Origin: an uncultured Collinsella sp.
GTDB taxonomy: Bacteria > Actinomycetota > Coriobacteriia > Coriobacteriales > Coriobacteriaceae
Assembly (NCBI GenBank): GCA_900552395.1
Contig: URZJ01000108.1
Coordinates: 1 to 6,393 of the forward strand
Direction: 5' to 3'
Length of the DNA stretch: 6,393 nt
A program made the position numbers and the translations under genes. A model generated the notes under the pieces. It made no database searches, was not told the DNA's origin, and was given only the letters and a program-made list of their open reading frames with translations. The first letter of the stretch is position 1. Every line of letters begins with the position of its first letter. This document shows positions 1 to 5,221 of the stretch, one piece after another.

Positions 1-144
1 AAATTAAATTTTTTTCCCTGCCATATTTTGATCAGAAAAAAGCAAGATTTAGTCAAAATGCCCCGCAGGGGGCCGGTTGGCGGAAAACTGTCGTCGATTG
101 GTCAAATATTGGTGCCCCGGAACGGCTGATGTATTTATATTTAT
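1..144. other. AT-rich non-coding stretch at the left edge
   Basis: I see no convincing gene here. The first 60 bases are strongly AT-rich, followed by a GC-richer stretch and then another AT-rich patch (131-147) just before a short reading frame. Such AT-rich gaps between GC-richer genes are common upstream of Bacteroidota genes, so it may hold a promoter for the short frame at 145-273. I could not find a clean Bacteroidota promoter (TAnnTTTG with an upstream TTTG). A small hairpin is possible at 60-73 (GCCCC, loop GCAG, GGGGC). Read on the minus strand it is followed by ATTTTG, so it might be a weak terminator. No tRNA or other RNA gene is recognisable. Confidence 0.4.
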
Positions 145-273
145 ATGCCAATCGAAATCGTGCATTATTTTATGCTATTCTTCAAACGCCCGGCTTTCGG
201 TCGGATCTACGCCTTCGAGGTGGACGGCTACGGGAACCGCACCGGCCTGCTCAACAGCATTACGGTCGAGTAG
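145..273 (+). pseudogene. Short orphan reading frame, possibly a gene remnant
   Basis: This frame encodes 42 residues from the ATG at 145, or 33 from the ATG at 172 (MLFFKRPAFGRIYAFEVDGY and onward), ending at TAG 271-273. From about 184 onward the codons mostly end in G or C, and the peptide IYAFEVDGYGNRTGLLN reads like the end of a folded protein. The first 15 or so codons are AT-rich and look like non-coding leader. No Shine-Dalgarno site is visible, which is not unusual in Bacteroidota. A strong bidirectional terminator lies just downstream, as expected between two convergent genes. I do not recognise the family. It may be a genuine small protein, the decayed tail of a larger gene, or chance. 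Confidence 0.3.
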
Positions 274-293
274 GGACCGGTATGATTCCGATG

Positions 294-330
294 AAAAAGC
301 GGGGCCGCTTAACATGCGGCCCCGCTTTTT
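294..330. terminator. Bidirectional intrinsic terminator
   Basis: A perfect 15-bp inverted repeat: AAAAAGCGGGGCCGC (294-308), loop TTAACAT (309-315), then GCGGCCCCGCTTTTT (316-330). The GC-rich core is flanked by five A on one side and five T on the other, so it can stop transcription in both directions. On the minus strand it begins at the last base of the dihydrouridine synthase stop codon. On the plus strand it lies 20 bases after the stop of the short frame at 145-273. Confidence 0.93.
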
Positions 331-827
331 CACAGGTTGTGCGACAGCGGTGCCGGAACCGCTTCGCTCAAATCGTAGCCGCCCCAGCGGCAGGCGATCT
401 CGTCGAGCGTGGCGAACAGCTCGGCGGTGTCGAGCGACGTCACGAGTTTCAGCCGTGTGGACTTGAAGTCGGGCAGCCCCTTGAAATAGTTGGTCATGTG
501 ACGCCGCATTTCGAGGATTCCGACATGGTCACCTTTGATTTCGAGCGATTTTTGTAAATGTTCCTTCGCGATGGCCACGCGTTCCGCGACCGACGGCTGC
601 GGCAGCGTTTCGCCCGTCGAGAGGTAGTGCTTCACTTCGCGGAATATCCACGGCCGGCCGTAGGTCGCCCGGCCGATCATCACGCCGTCCACGCCGTAGC
701 GGTCGAACATCTCGCGGGCTTTCGGACCTGAATCGACGTCGCCGTTGCCGATGATCGGAATGCGTATCTGCGGGTTGTTCTTCACCTTGCCGATCAGCGT
801 CCAGTCGGCCTCGCCGCGGTACATCTG
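330..827 (-). CDS. dusB: tRNA-dihydrouridine synthase, C-terminal half only
   Basis: The product would reduce specific uridines in tRNA to dihydrouridine, using FMN and NAD(P)H in the cytoplasm. Only the last 165 residues are present, starting at QMYRGEADW. Visible family motifs are IIGNGDVDS (NGD at nt 738-746), part of the FMN phosphate-binding region, and DGVMIGRATYGRPWIF (nt 642-689), the signature late in the TIM barrel. A C-terminal helical tRNA-binding part follows. Family members are about 310-340 residues, so the N-terminal half with the catalytic cysteine is missing. Homology stops exactly where the 17-base C run begins. The apparent TTG start at 846-848 and the run of five glycines are products of that junction. 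The wording (MRRHMTNYFKGLPDFK) matches Bacteroidota DusB enzymes. The gene is probably intact in its source genome and cut here by misassembly. Which Dus subfamily it belongs to is less certain than the Dus assignment. Confidence 0.93.
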   Translation of the reverse strand, partial: QMYRGEADWTLIGKVKNNPQIRIPIIGNGDVDSGPKAREMFDRYGVDGVMIGRATYGRPWIFREVKHYLSTGETLPQPSVAERVAIAKEHLQKSLEIKGDHVGILEMRRHMTNYFKGLPDFKSTRLKLVTSLDTAELFATLDEIACRWGGYDLSEAVPAPLSHNL

Positions 828-844
828 CCCCCCCCCCCCCCCCC
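828..844. repeat. 17-base poly-C run, probable chimeric join
   Basis: Seventeen consecutive C on the plus strand, poly-G on the minus strand. The run sits where the dihydrouridine synthase loses homology and directly before sequence of a different character, with Shine-Dalgarno-led genes and a different apparent phylum. Poly-G tails are a known artefact of two-colour Illumina chemistry, where no signal is read as G, and reads with such tails can bridge unrelated contigs. A real homopolymer is the alternative, but it would not explain the loss of the other half of the enzyme. Confidence 0.85.
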
Positions 845-872
845 GCAATAGCTCATCGATGGCGGGATTCTC

Positions 873-878
873 TATACT
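873..878 (+). promoter_or_regulatory. Possible -10 element (TATACT)
   Basis: TATACT is a good sigma-70-type -10 hexamer, about 40 bases before the GTG start at 917. The matching -35 region (around 850-855) is weak and lies only a few bases from the poly-C junction, so part of the natural promoter may be missing. Just downstream, GTCACATATGAC (881-892) forms a short imperfect palindrome that may or may not be meaningful. Confidence 0.35.
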
Positions 879-903
879 GGGTCACATATGACGGTATCGC
901 GCC

Positions 904-910
904 AAAGGAG
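904..910 (+). promoter_or_regulatory. Ribosome binding site (AAAGGAG) for the gene at 917
   Basis: AAAGGAG lies six bases upstream of GTG 917-919. It is a near-perfect anti-Shine-Dalgarno match and supports the GTG as the true start. Confidence 0.8.
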
Positions 911-916
911 AACGCC

Positions 917-1444
917 GTGACCACGTCGCAGATATCCCTGCTCGCGCTCATCTTGGTTGGGGGCATCGGCATCCTGCTTATCGGAGTGAGCGCGCTCATG
1001 AAAGCCGCCGCTCGCAAGAAAGCCAAGGCCTGTACCGCCGTGACCATGGGAACGGTCATCGACCATCGCTTTATGGGCGAAGGCAGGATGTATCCCGTTT
1101 TGGAATACGCCGTCGACGGCACGCAATACCGCGCGAAAAAACAATTCCGTGGCATAATGACCAAAAGCTTGTCGGGACTCCCCATCCGCACGCAAGCCAC
1201 CGCCTACGAAGACGCCAAGGGCTGGCTGCACGTGCAGACAGGCCCCATCGCCCGCCTAGGCACCCTCGCGGAGCAGCTTTGGCCCCTCGGTAGCCAAATG
1301 ACCGCGTACTACAACCCCAGCAACCCAGACAAAAGCTATGTCGAACGCCCCATCGTGGGCAACTTTGCCACACTGATGTTTAACATCGCAGGCTTCTTGC
1401 TCATCGCGATGAGCATCTTGCTCTATGTTCTTATCCAGCGCTAG
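917..1444 (+). CDS. DUF3592-like membrane protein, two helices
   Basis: A 175-residue protein with one N-terminal membrane helix (about residues 6-28), a soluble middle domain and a C-terminal helix (about 150-172). The middle part carries the DUF3592 pattern: an early MGTVIDHRF strand, the YPVLEYAVDGTQYRAKKQF region (59-77), and the late GSQMTAYYNPSNPDKSYVE segment (125-143), matching the family's G-x-x-V-x-V-x-Y-x-P-x-N-P motif. The function of this family is not known. Most likely it presents a small beta-rich domain at one face of the cytoplasmic membrane. The start is GTG 917 with AAAGGAG six bases before it. A second membrane-protein gene follows 63 bases after the stop, on the same strand with no terminator between, so they are probably co-transcribed. 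The family assignment rests on motif shape only. Confidence 0.85.
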   Translation: MTTSQISLLALILVGGIGILLIGVSALMKAAARKKAKACTAVTMGTVIDHRFMGEGRMYPVLEYAVDGTQYRAKKQFRGIMTKSLSGLPIRTQATAYEDAKGWLHVQTGPIARLGTLAEQLWPLGSQMTAYYNPSNPDKSYVERPIVGNFATLMFNIAGFLLIAMSILLYVLIQR

Positions 1445-1496
1445 CTCAAACTGATGCGCCCCGCGCCCCATGCGCCGCAACGACCGTTACGACACC

Positions 1497-1501
1497 AAGG
1501 A
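1497..1501 (+). promoter_or_regulatory. Ribosome binding site (AAGGA) deciding the start at 1508
   Basis: AAGGA lies six bases before ATG 1508. The longer in-frame alternative, ATG 1454, has no such site and would add an 18-residue Pro/Arg/His-rich leader unlike a protein N-terminus. The start at 1508 is therefore preferred. Confidence 0.75.
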
Positions 1502-1507
1502 CCAGCC

Positions 1508-2641
1508 ATGGCAACAATTTCCGAACAAGAACGCAAGCGTATCCAGCGATACTGCATCTATCCCAAGATTGCCGGTGCAGCGCTTGCCATGGCGTTCGTG
1601 CTGCCTTTTTTGATCATTCCCTTCGAAATGATCGACGATATCGTCTTCCATCACGAAGGCTTCCAAGAGACGGGCATGATGACCGCCTTGGCGCTCACTG
1701 CCATCGAGCTCGTCATATTCTGCTACTGCGCGCTCGCGCCGCGCTTTGGCATGCGCGGCAAGCAGTGGAAGGAAATGCAGCACCGACTCGTCGTCGAGCA
1801 GACCGAGAAAGACCGCTCGGCACAAATCGCAGGCGTTATCGGTACGCAGGCTGCCGCGCGCCTGCTTAAGAACAGCGATAACGCGACCGTGCGCAACCTG
1901 GGCGGCGCGGCAGAAGTCGCCGCTGCCGTAGGCGCCGTCGCCACCGCAGCGGACGTACTTACCGAAAGCTATGCCAACGCAAAGGCCATGGCGGAGGCCT
2001 ATAGCGTGCCTATCCCCCGTGCAAAAAAGTGGATCATCGCACTTGTGGCGCTGCCCCTCGCAATCGTGTGCGGTGCTTATATCCCGCAGCTGGCACAGGG
2101 AAACATCGAGATGCAGGAGAATGCCGCGGCCGCGGCCGAGCAGATCGCCATCGCCCGCAAGACGCTAGAGCCCGCATGCGAGTACGTGTCCGCCGATGAC
2201 CCCTACGAGCGATATCAAGATTACGGCTATCATGTCCGCGGCTATCTGCACGAAGGCGACTCCGACGCCCAGAAGACCTATACGTATCTGGACTTTGACA
2301 ACAAGGGAACGCTCAAGGAAGTGAGTTACATAGCAGAGATCGACCCCGACGCGAGCCTTGAGGACAACCTCGCCCGCATCGAGCTCGACTTGGACGAACT
2401 TTCCTCTGTCGTCCAAACCGTAGACGTCAAGACCATGAGTCCCGAGCTCCTAGCACCGCAAAAGCTCCCCGAAGAGTTTAGGCAGGCTTTTTTGAACGGT
2501 TCGCTCTACGAGAGAATCTCCATCAGGACGAGTGACAACCCCATCAAAACGTACTATTCGTTTGACACGGAGCCCGAGGACGAGTTTGACGAGTACACCC
2601 ATCCAAGCATCCGTATCACGTTGGTGGGCAAAACGAGCTAG
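1508..2641 (+). CDS. Membrane protein of unknown function, acidic C-terminal domain
   Basis: A 377-residue protein that I do not recognise as a named family. It begins with a charged stretch (ISEQERKRIQRY), then two membrane helices (about residues 20-42 and 57-77). A long middle segment follows (about 80-173), starting charged and becoming very alanine-rich (AEVAAAVGAVATAAD), likely helical and cytoplasmic. A third helix spans about 175-195. The last 180 residues form a soluble, acidic, tyrosine-rich domain with alternating strand-like segments (KTYTYLDFDNKGTLKEVSYI), probably outside the membrane if the N-terminus is inside. There is no signal peptide or lipobox. Translation starts at ATG 1508, with AAGGA before it. 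It follows the DUF3592-like gene by 63 bases and probably shares its transcript, so the two may act together at the envelope. This is inference from position. Confidence 0.85.
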   Translation: MATISEQERKRIQRYCIYPKIAGAALAMAFVLPFLIIPFEMIDDIVFHHEGFQETGMMTALALTAIELVIFCYCALAPRFGMRGKQWKEMQHRLVVEQTEKDRSAQIAGVIGTQAAARLLKNSDNATVRNLGGAAEVAAAVGAVATAADVLTESYANAKAMAEAYSVPIPRAKKWIIALVALPLAIVCGAYIPQLAQGNIEMQENAAAAAEQIAIARKTLEPACEYVSADDPYERYQDYGYHVRGYLHEGDSDAQKTYTYLDFDNKGTLKEVSYIAEIDPDASLEDNLARIELDLDELSSVVQTVDVKTMSPELLAPQKLPEEFRQAFLNGSLYERISIRTSDNPIKTYYSFDTEPEDEFDEYTHPSIRITLVGKTS

Positions 2642-2647
2642 GCGCCC

Positions 2648-2680
2648 AATGTGACAAAGGGACTGTCCCTTTGTCACATT
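2648..2680. repeat. REP-like perfect palindrome
   Basis: AATGTGACAAAGGGA (2648-2662), loop CTG, then TCCCTTTGTCACATT (2666-2680): a perfect 15-bp stem with a three-base loop, starting seven bases after the stop of the plus-strand gene. No T-tract follows on either strand, so it is not a standard intrinsic terminator. Its form and intergenic position between convergent genes resemble repetitive extragenic palindromes. Near-identical GTGACAAAGGGAC palindromes are, as I recall, dispersed in several gut Actinomycetota and Firmicutes genomes. It is the only copy here, so repetitiveness cannot be shown from this window. It may protect the 3' end of the plus-strand transcript. Confidence 0.75.
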
Positions 2681-2685
2681 CCATG

Positions 2686-2715
2686 AAAAAGGGCACCGGC
2701 GTTAGCCGATGCCCT
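2686..2715 (-). terminator. Intrinsic terminator of the minus-strand operon
   Basis: Read on the minus strand: AGGGCA, one mismatch, CGGC, loop TAAC, GCCG, mismatch, TGCCCT, then TTTTT (2690-2686). The hairpin has 6 + 4 bp around one mismatch, directly followed by a T-tract. It lies about 50 bases past the stop of the MFS gene and ends the deiminase-carbamoyltransferase-transporter operon. On the plus strand it has no downstream T-run, so it works in one direction only. Confidence 0.85.
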
Positions 2716-2764
2716 AAAGCTGCTGCAGATTAACTCCTACAGCGTATGACTAAGACGAATCGAA

Positions 2765-4030
2765 CTATTCGTCCCAAGAGAGGCTCTTACCAGTCTTCTT
2801 TGCCAGCAGCAAGAACAGACCGATGATGACGTTGCATGCAATACAGAAGATGAAAACGCCCTGGAAGGAGCCGACAAGCTCGTATACCTTCATCATGACG
2901 GGCATGCCAAAGGCGCCGACGATATAGCCCACGGAGCAGATGAGCGCGAAGATGCGACCAAAGTCACGGGAGCCAAAGACGTCCATCACCAAAACGGTCA
3001 GAGCGGTGCCGGCGATGACGTACATGACGTCGTTAACACCGGCAGCAAGAATGCTGAGCGTCGAGTTGCCGCTGCTCATCATGAGCATGACAAAGGAGAG
3101 AATCGAGACGGCGAGCCAGCTCAGAATGGCCTTGGTGCTGCCAAACTTATCGCAAGTGGTACCGACGATCGGATTGAGGAACAGGTCGAACAGCGATGCG
3201 GCGGAAACCATGAAACCACCCACCATGGGGCAAAAGCCGACCTCGGCGGCATAGGTGGGGAACAGCTGGTTCATGCAGCAAGTAAGCTGAACGAGGCAGA
3301 GGAAGCCGATGCAGAAGAAGAATGCAGGCGACTTAATAGCGCGTGCATAGCTGACGCCACGTGCACCATCCTCGGTCGTCTCCTCGGTCTCGGCGACCGT
3401 CTCGCCTTCGACATAGCCATATGGCAGCATGCCCTTGTCCTGGGGCTTATAGCGGATAATCAGGATGGAAGCGGGGAGAATGAGCACGGCGGAGACGCCA
3501 GCGAGCACCAGATAACCAGTCCTCCAGCCAGCAGCCTCAATGACAGAGGTGATGACGGGGCTCATGATGAGCATGTAAATCGAGTTCACTGCCCAAGCGA
3601 GACCAATTGCCAGGCCGCCAGATTTTTTGAACCATTGGTCAATAACATCGGACATGGCAACACCGGTAGTGAAGGCGAAGCAAACGCCAATCAAGGCGCC
3701 AGCTGCGATGAACATCCAGACTTCGGTGTAGAAAGCCATGCCTGCACCAGCGGCGAGCAGAATAAGCTCGACGACGGGGAGCCAAAACTTGCCAACAACC
3801 TTGGGGATGAGTTTTCCGACAAACGGAAGAGCCGCTGCAAGACCAATGAGCGTTGCAGTGAAGTAATACGAGAAGATGGAGTAGTCAAATCCGAACTCCT
3901 CGCACACGGGCGCGACGAAGGAGCCAGCGATTACGCTATAGGAACCGGTCGTACCGGCAGACATGAGGCCGAGCGCGATCACGAGAACCCATGCGTAAAC
4001 CTTGCTGCTCTTTAACTTTGCATTTTCCAT
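2765..4030 (-). CDS. MFS transporter, last gene of the deiminase operon
   Basis: A 421-residue multi-pass permease of the major facilitator superfamily, cytoplasmic membrane. The N-terminal half carries the MxxxVIDQWFKKSGGLAIG segment (about 126-143) and GWRTGY (168-173), typical of the oxalate/formate-antiporter and monocarboxylate-like branch. So does the KPQDKGMLPYG segment (195-205) ending the first six helices. An acidic central loop (about 206-225) separates the halves, and a second set of about six helices follows, ending KKTGKSLSWDE. Length is normal for the family. The start chosen is the cat at 4028-4030 (MENAKLKSS), because TAGGAG stands eight bases before it. A longer frame from 4063 lacks a site and overlaps the upstream gene. 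By context it probably imports the guanidino substrate or exchanges it for the amine product. Known agmatine/putrescine antiporters (AguD) are APC-family, so the substrate here is inference. Confidence 0.93.
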   Translation of the reverse strand: MENAKLKSSKVYAWVLVIALGLMSAGTTGSYSVIAGSFVAPVCEEFGFDYSIFSYYFTATLIGLAAALPFVGKLIPKVVGKFWLPVVELILLAAGAGMAFYTEVWMFIAAGALIGVCFAFTTGVAMSDVIDQWFKKSGGLAIGLAWAVNSIYMLIMSPVITSVIEAAGWRTGYLVLAGVSAVLILPASILIIRYKPQDKGMLPYGYVEGETVAETEETTEDGARGVSYARAIKSPAFFFCIGFLCLVQLTCCMNQLFPTYAAEVGFCPMVGGFMVSAASLFDLFLNPIVGTTCDKFGSTKAILSWLAVSILSFVMLMMSSGNSTLSILAAGVNDVMYVIAGTALTVLVMDVFGSRDFGRIFALICSVGYIVGAFGMPVMMKVYELVGSFQGVFIFCIACNVIIGLFLLLAKKTGKSLSWDE

Positions 4031-4038
4031 TGATACAG

Positions 4039-4044
4039 CTCCTA
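4039..4044 (-). promoter_or_regulatory. Ribosome binding site overlapping the carbamoyltransferase stop
   Basis: On the minus strand TAGGAG contains the TAG stop codon of the carbamoyltransferase and serves as the Shine-Dalgarno site for the MFS gene, whose ATG lies eight bases further on. Only 11 bases separate the stop from the next start. This decides the MFS start and suggests translational coupling. Confidence 0.8.
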
Positions 4045-5100
4045 GAGACCCAGAAGGGCGCACATAACGGCCTTGATGGTGTGCTGACGGTTCTCTGCCT
4101 CACGGAAGATGACCGACGCGTTGGCCTCAAAGCACTCGTCCGCAATCTCAAAGCCCTCGGTGATGATTTCACGATGCAGGTCGTCCTCGCACTGGTCGAG
4201 CAACATCTTGCCAACGCGGTGATTTGCGTTGTGAACAGAGGGGAGCTCGTGCATGCAGAAGATGTCGGGGTTGTTGGTGCGCTTGCACAGCTCACTGGTG
4301 ACGCGATAGGGGTACAGGGACTCGGCGTCGCCAAGCCAAGAGTTGTAGTCGTCCAGAACCTCATCGCCGCACTCGGGGTTGATGTAGCGCCACTCCTCGG
4401 TAACGATTACGTCGACACCGTCCAGAGCATCAAGGTCAGAGGTGATGGTGAAGGTCCTGTTGGGCGCGTACTTGGCGTAGCAGGCCTCGACCTCCTCGAT
4501 CATTTCCTTGCACATCTGGTGACGGAGGTCGTCGGGGCCGATAGCGAGGAAGTCCATGTCGAGCATCGCGCACAGACGGCCATACCACACGGGGGCGCCG
4601 GCGCAGTTGCCAACGAAGGCCATCTTCTTGCCACGGCTCGTGCGCAGGCCACCCCACTGCTCCTCCATCGTGAGAGCGTCAGCGAGCATCTGGGTCGGGT
4701 GATCGCCGAGGGTGAGGGCATTGATGACTGGAATATCGACCAAGTCGGCGACATCATAGAGGAACTGCTCGTCCTTTTGTGCACGATAGACAATGAGATC
4801 ATACATGCCGTTGAAGACGCGCATGGCATCCTCGATGGTCTCGCAATCACCCATGTGGGAGTTGGTCAGATAGGTGAAGCCCATGCCCAGGTCGTTGCAA
4901 GAGGTCTCAAAGGCGCAGCGAGTGCGGGTCGAGCCCCACTCAAAGTTGGCGAGAACGTTCTTGCCGGGGAAGTAACGCTGGTCGACACCGGACTTTTTCT
5001 GGGCCTTGAGGTTCCAGGCAAGATCGATGAGGTAACGGAAATCCTCAGAGGAAAGATCGTGGATGTTGAGGTAGTCGCGACCGCGAAGGCTGTTATTCAT
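4042..5100 (-). CDS. Divergent ornithine/putrescine carbamoyltransferase-like enzyme
   Basis: A 352-residue soluble member of the aspartate/ornithine carbamoyltransferase superfamily. By context it likely splits a carbamoylated amine with phosphate into amine and carbamoyl phosphate (catabolic direction). The carbamoyl-phosphate half is clear: GSTRTRCAFE (residues 56-65) with the STRTR phosphate loop, YLTNSHMGDCETIED (77-91), and DHPTQMLADALTM (133-145). The C-terminal FREAENRQHTIKAVM (332-346) is also standard. The second-substrate half is abnormal. The HCLP motif of ornithine and putrescine enzymes is HELP here (284-287), and the ornithine DxxxSMG loop is replaced by EEWRYINPE (235-243). 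The FVGNCAGAPVWYGR turn (162-175) also differs from ornithine and putrescine enzymes. AAAGGA lies seven bases before the ATG. The fold is near certain, but the amine substrate is not assignable from these residues; annotation pipelines would probably call it ornithine carbamoyltransferase. No carbamate kinase gene is in view. Confidence 0.92.
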   Translation of the reverse strand: MNNSLRGRDYLNIHDLSSEDFRYLIDLAWNLKAQKKSGVDQRYFPGKNVLANFEWGSTRTRCAFETSCNDLGMGFTYLTNSHMGDCETIEDAMRVFNGMYDLIVYRAQKDEQFLYDVADLVDIPVINALTLGDHPTQMLADALTMEEQWGGLRTSRGKKMAFVGNCAGAPVWYGRLCAMLDMDFLAIGPDDLRHQMCKEMIEEVEACYAKYAPNRTFTITSDLDALDGVDVIVTEEWRYINPECGDEVLDDYNSWLGDAESLYPYRVTSELCKRTNNPDIFCMHELPSVHNANHRVGKMLLDQCEDDLHREIITEGFEIADECFEANASVIFREAENRQHTIKAVMCALLGL

Positions 5101-5144
5101 GCCTATTTCCTTTCAATTGTTTGATGGGTAAGTGTCGAATGTGC

Positions 5145-5174
5145 CCCCGAGGGAAACACGGATATCCCTCGGGG
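5145..5174. promoter_or_regulatory. Intercistronic hairpin before the carbamoyltransferase gene
   Basis: CCCCGAGGGA (5145-5154) and TCCCTCGGGG (5165-5174) form a perfect 10-bp stem with a 10-base loop, inside the 121-base gap between the deiminase stop and the carbamoyltransferase start. No T-tract follows on the minus (transcribed) strand, where CACATTCGAC comes next, so full termination is unlikely. A role in mRNA processing, 3'-end protection of the deiminase message or partial attenuation would fit, but this is inference. No convincing promoter was found in the gap. Confidence 0.6.
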
Positions 5175-5221
5175 ACTGTAACTGTGGCGCTTTGATCAGG
5201 CAGCGCAAGTTTAAGAACTTG

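Noticed and set aside
94..155. Eight-base inverted repeat TCGATTGG / CCAATCGA with a 46-base spacer
   Set aside because: Short, far apart and without supporting features; likely chance.
828..844. Poly-G tract as a phase-variation switch
   Set aside because: Phase variation would keep the rest of the gene on the other side of the tract. No frame after 844 encodes the missing half of the dihydrouridine synthase, and a tRNA-modifying enzyme is an unlikely phase-variable target.
1454..1507. Upstream ATG extension of the second membrane-protein gene
   Set aside because: No ribosome binding site and a Pro/Arg/His-rich leader; ATG 1508 has AAGGA at good spacing.
4031..4063. Upstream extension of the MFS gene
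   Set aside because: It would overlap the carbamoyltransferase end and has no ribosome binding site, whereas the start at 4030 has TAGGAG eight bases before it.
3991..5124. Plus-strand open frame of 377 codons opposite the carbamoyltransferase
   Set aside because: It is the antisense shadow of a gene with clear family motifs. The translation shows no domain, its start lies inside the MFS gene and it has no ribosome binding site.
5187..5206. Small inverted repeat GCGCT / AGCGC just after the deiminase gene
   Set aside because: Only five base pairs with a 10-base loop and no T-run; too weak to call a terminator.
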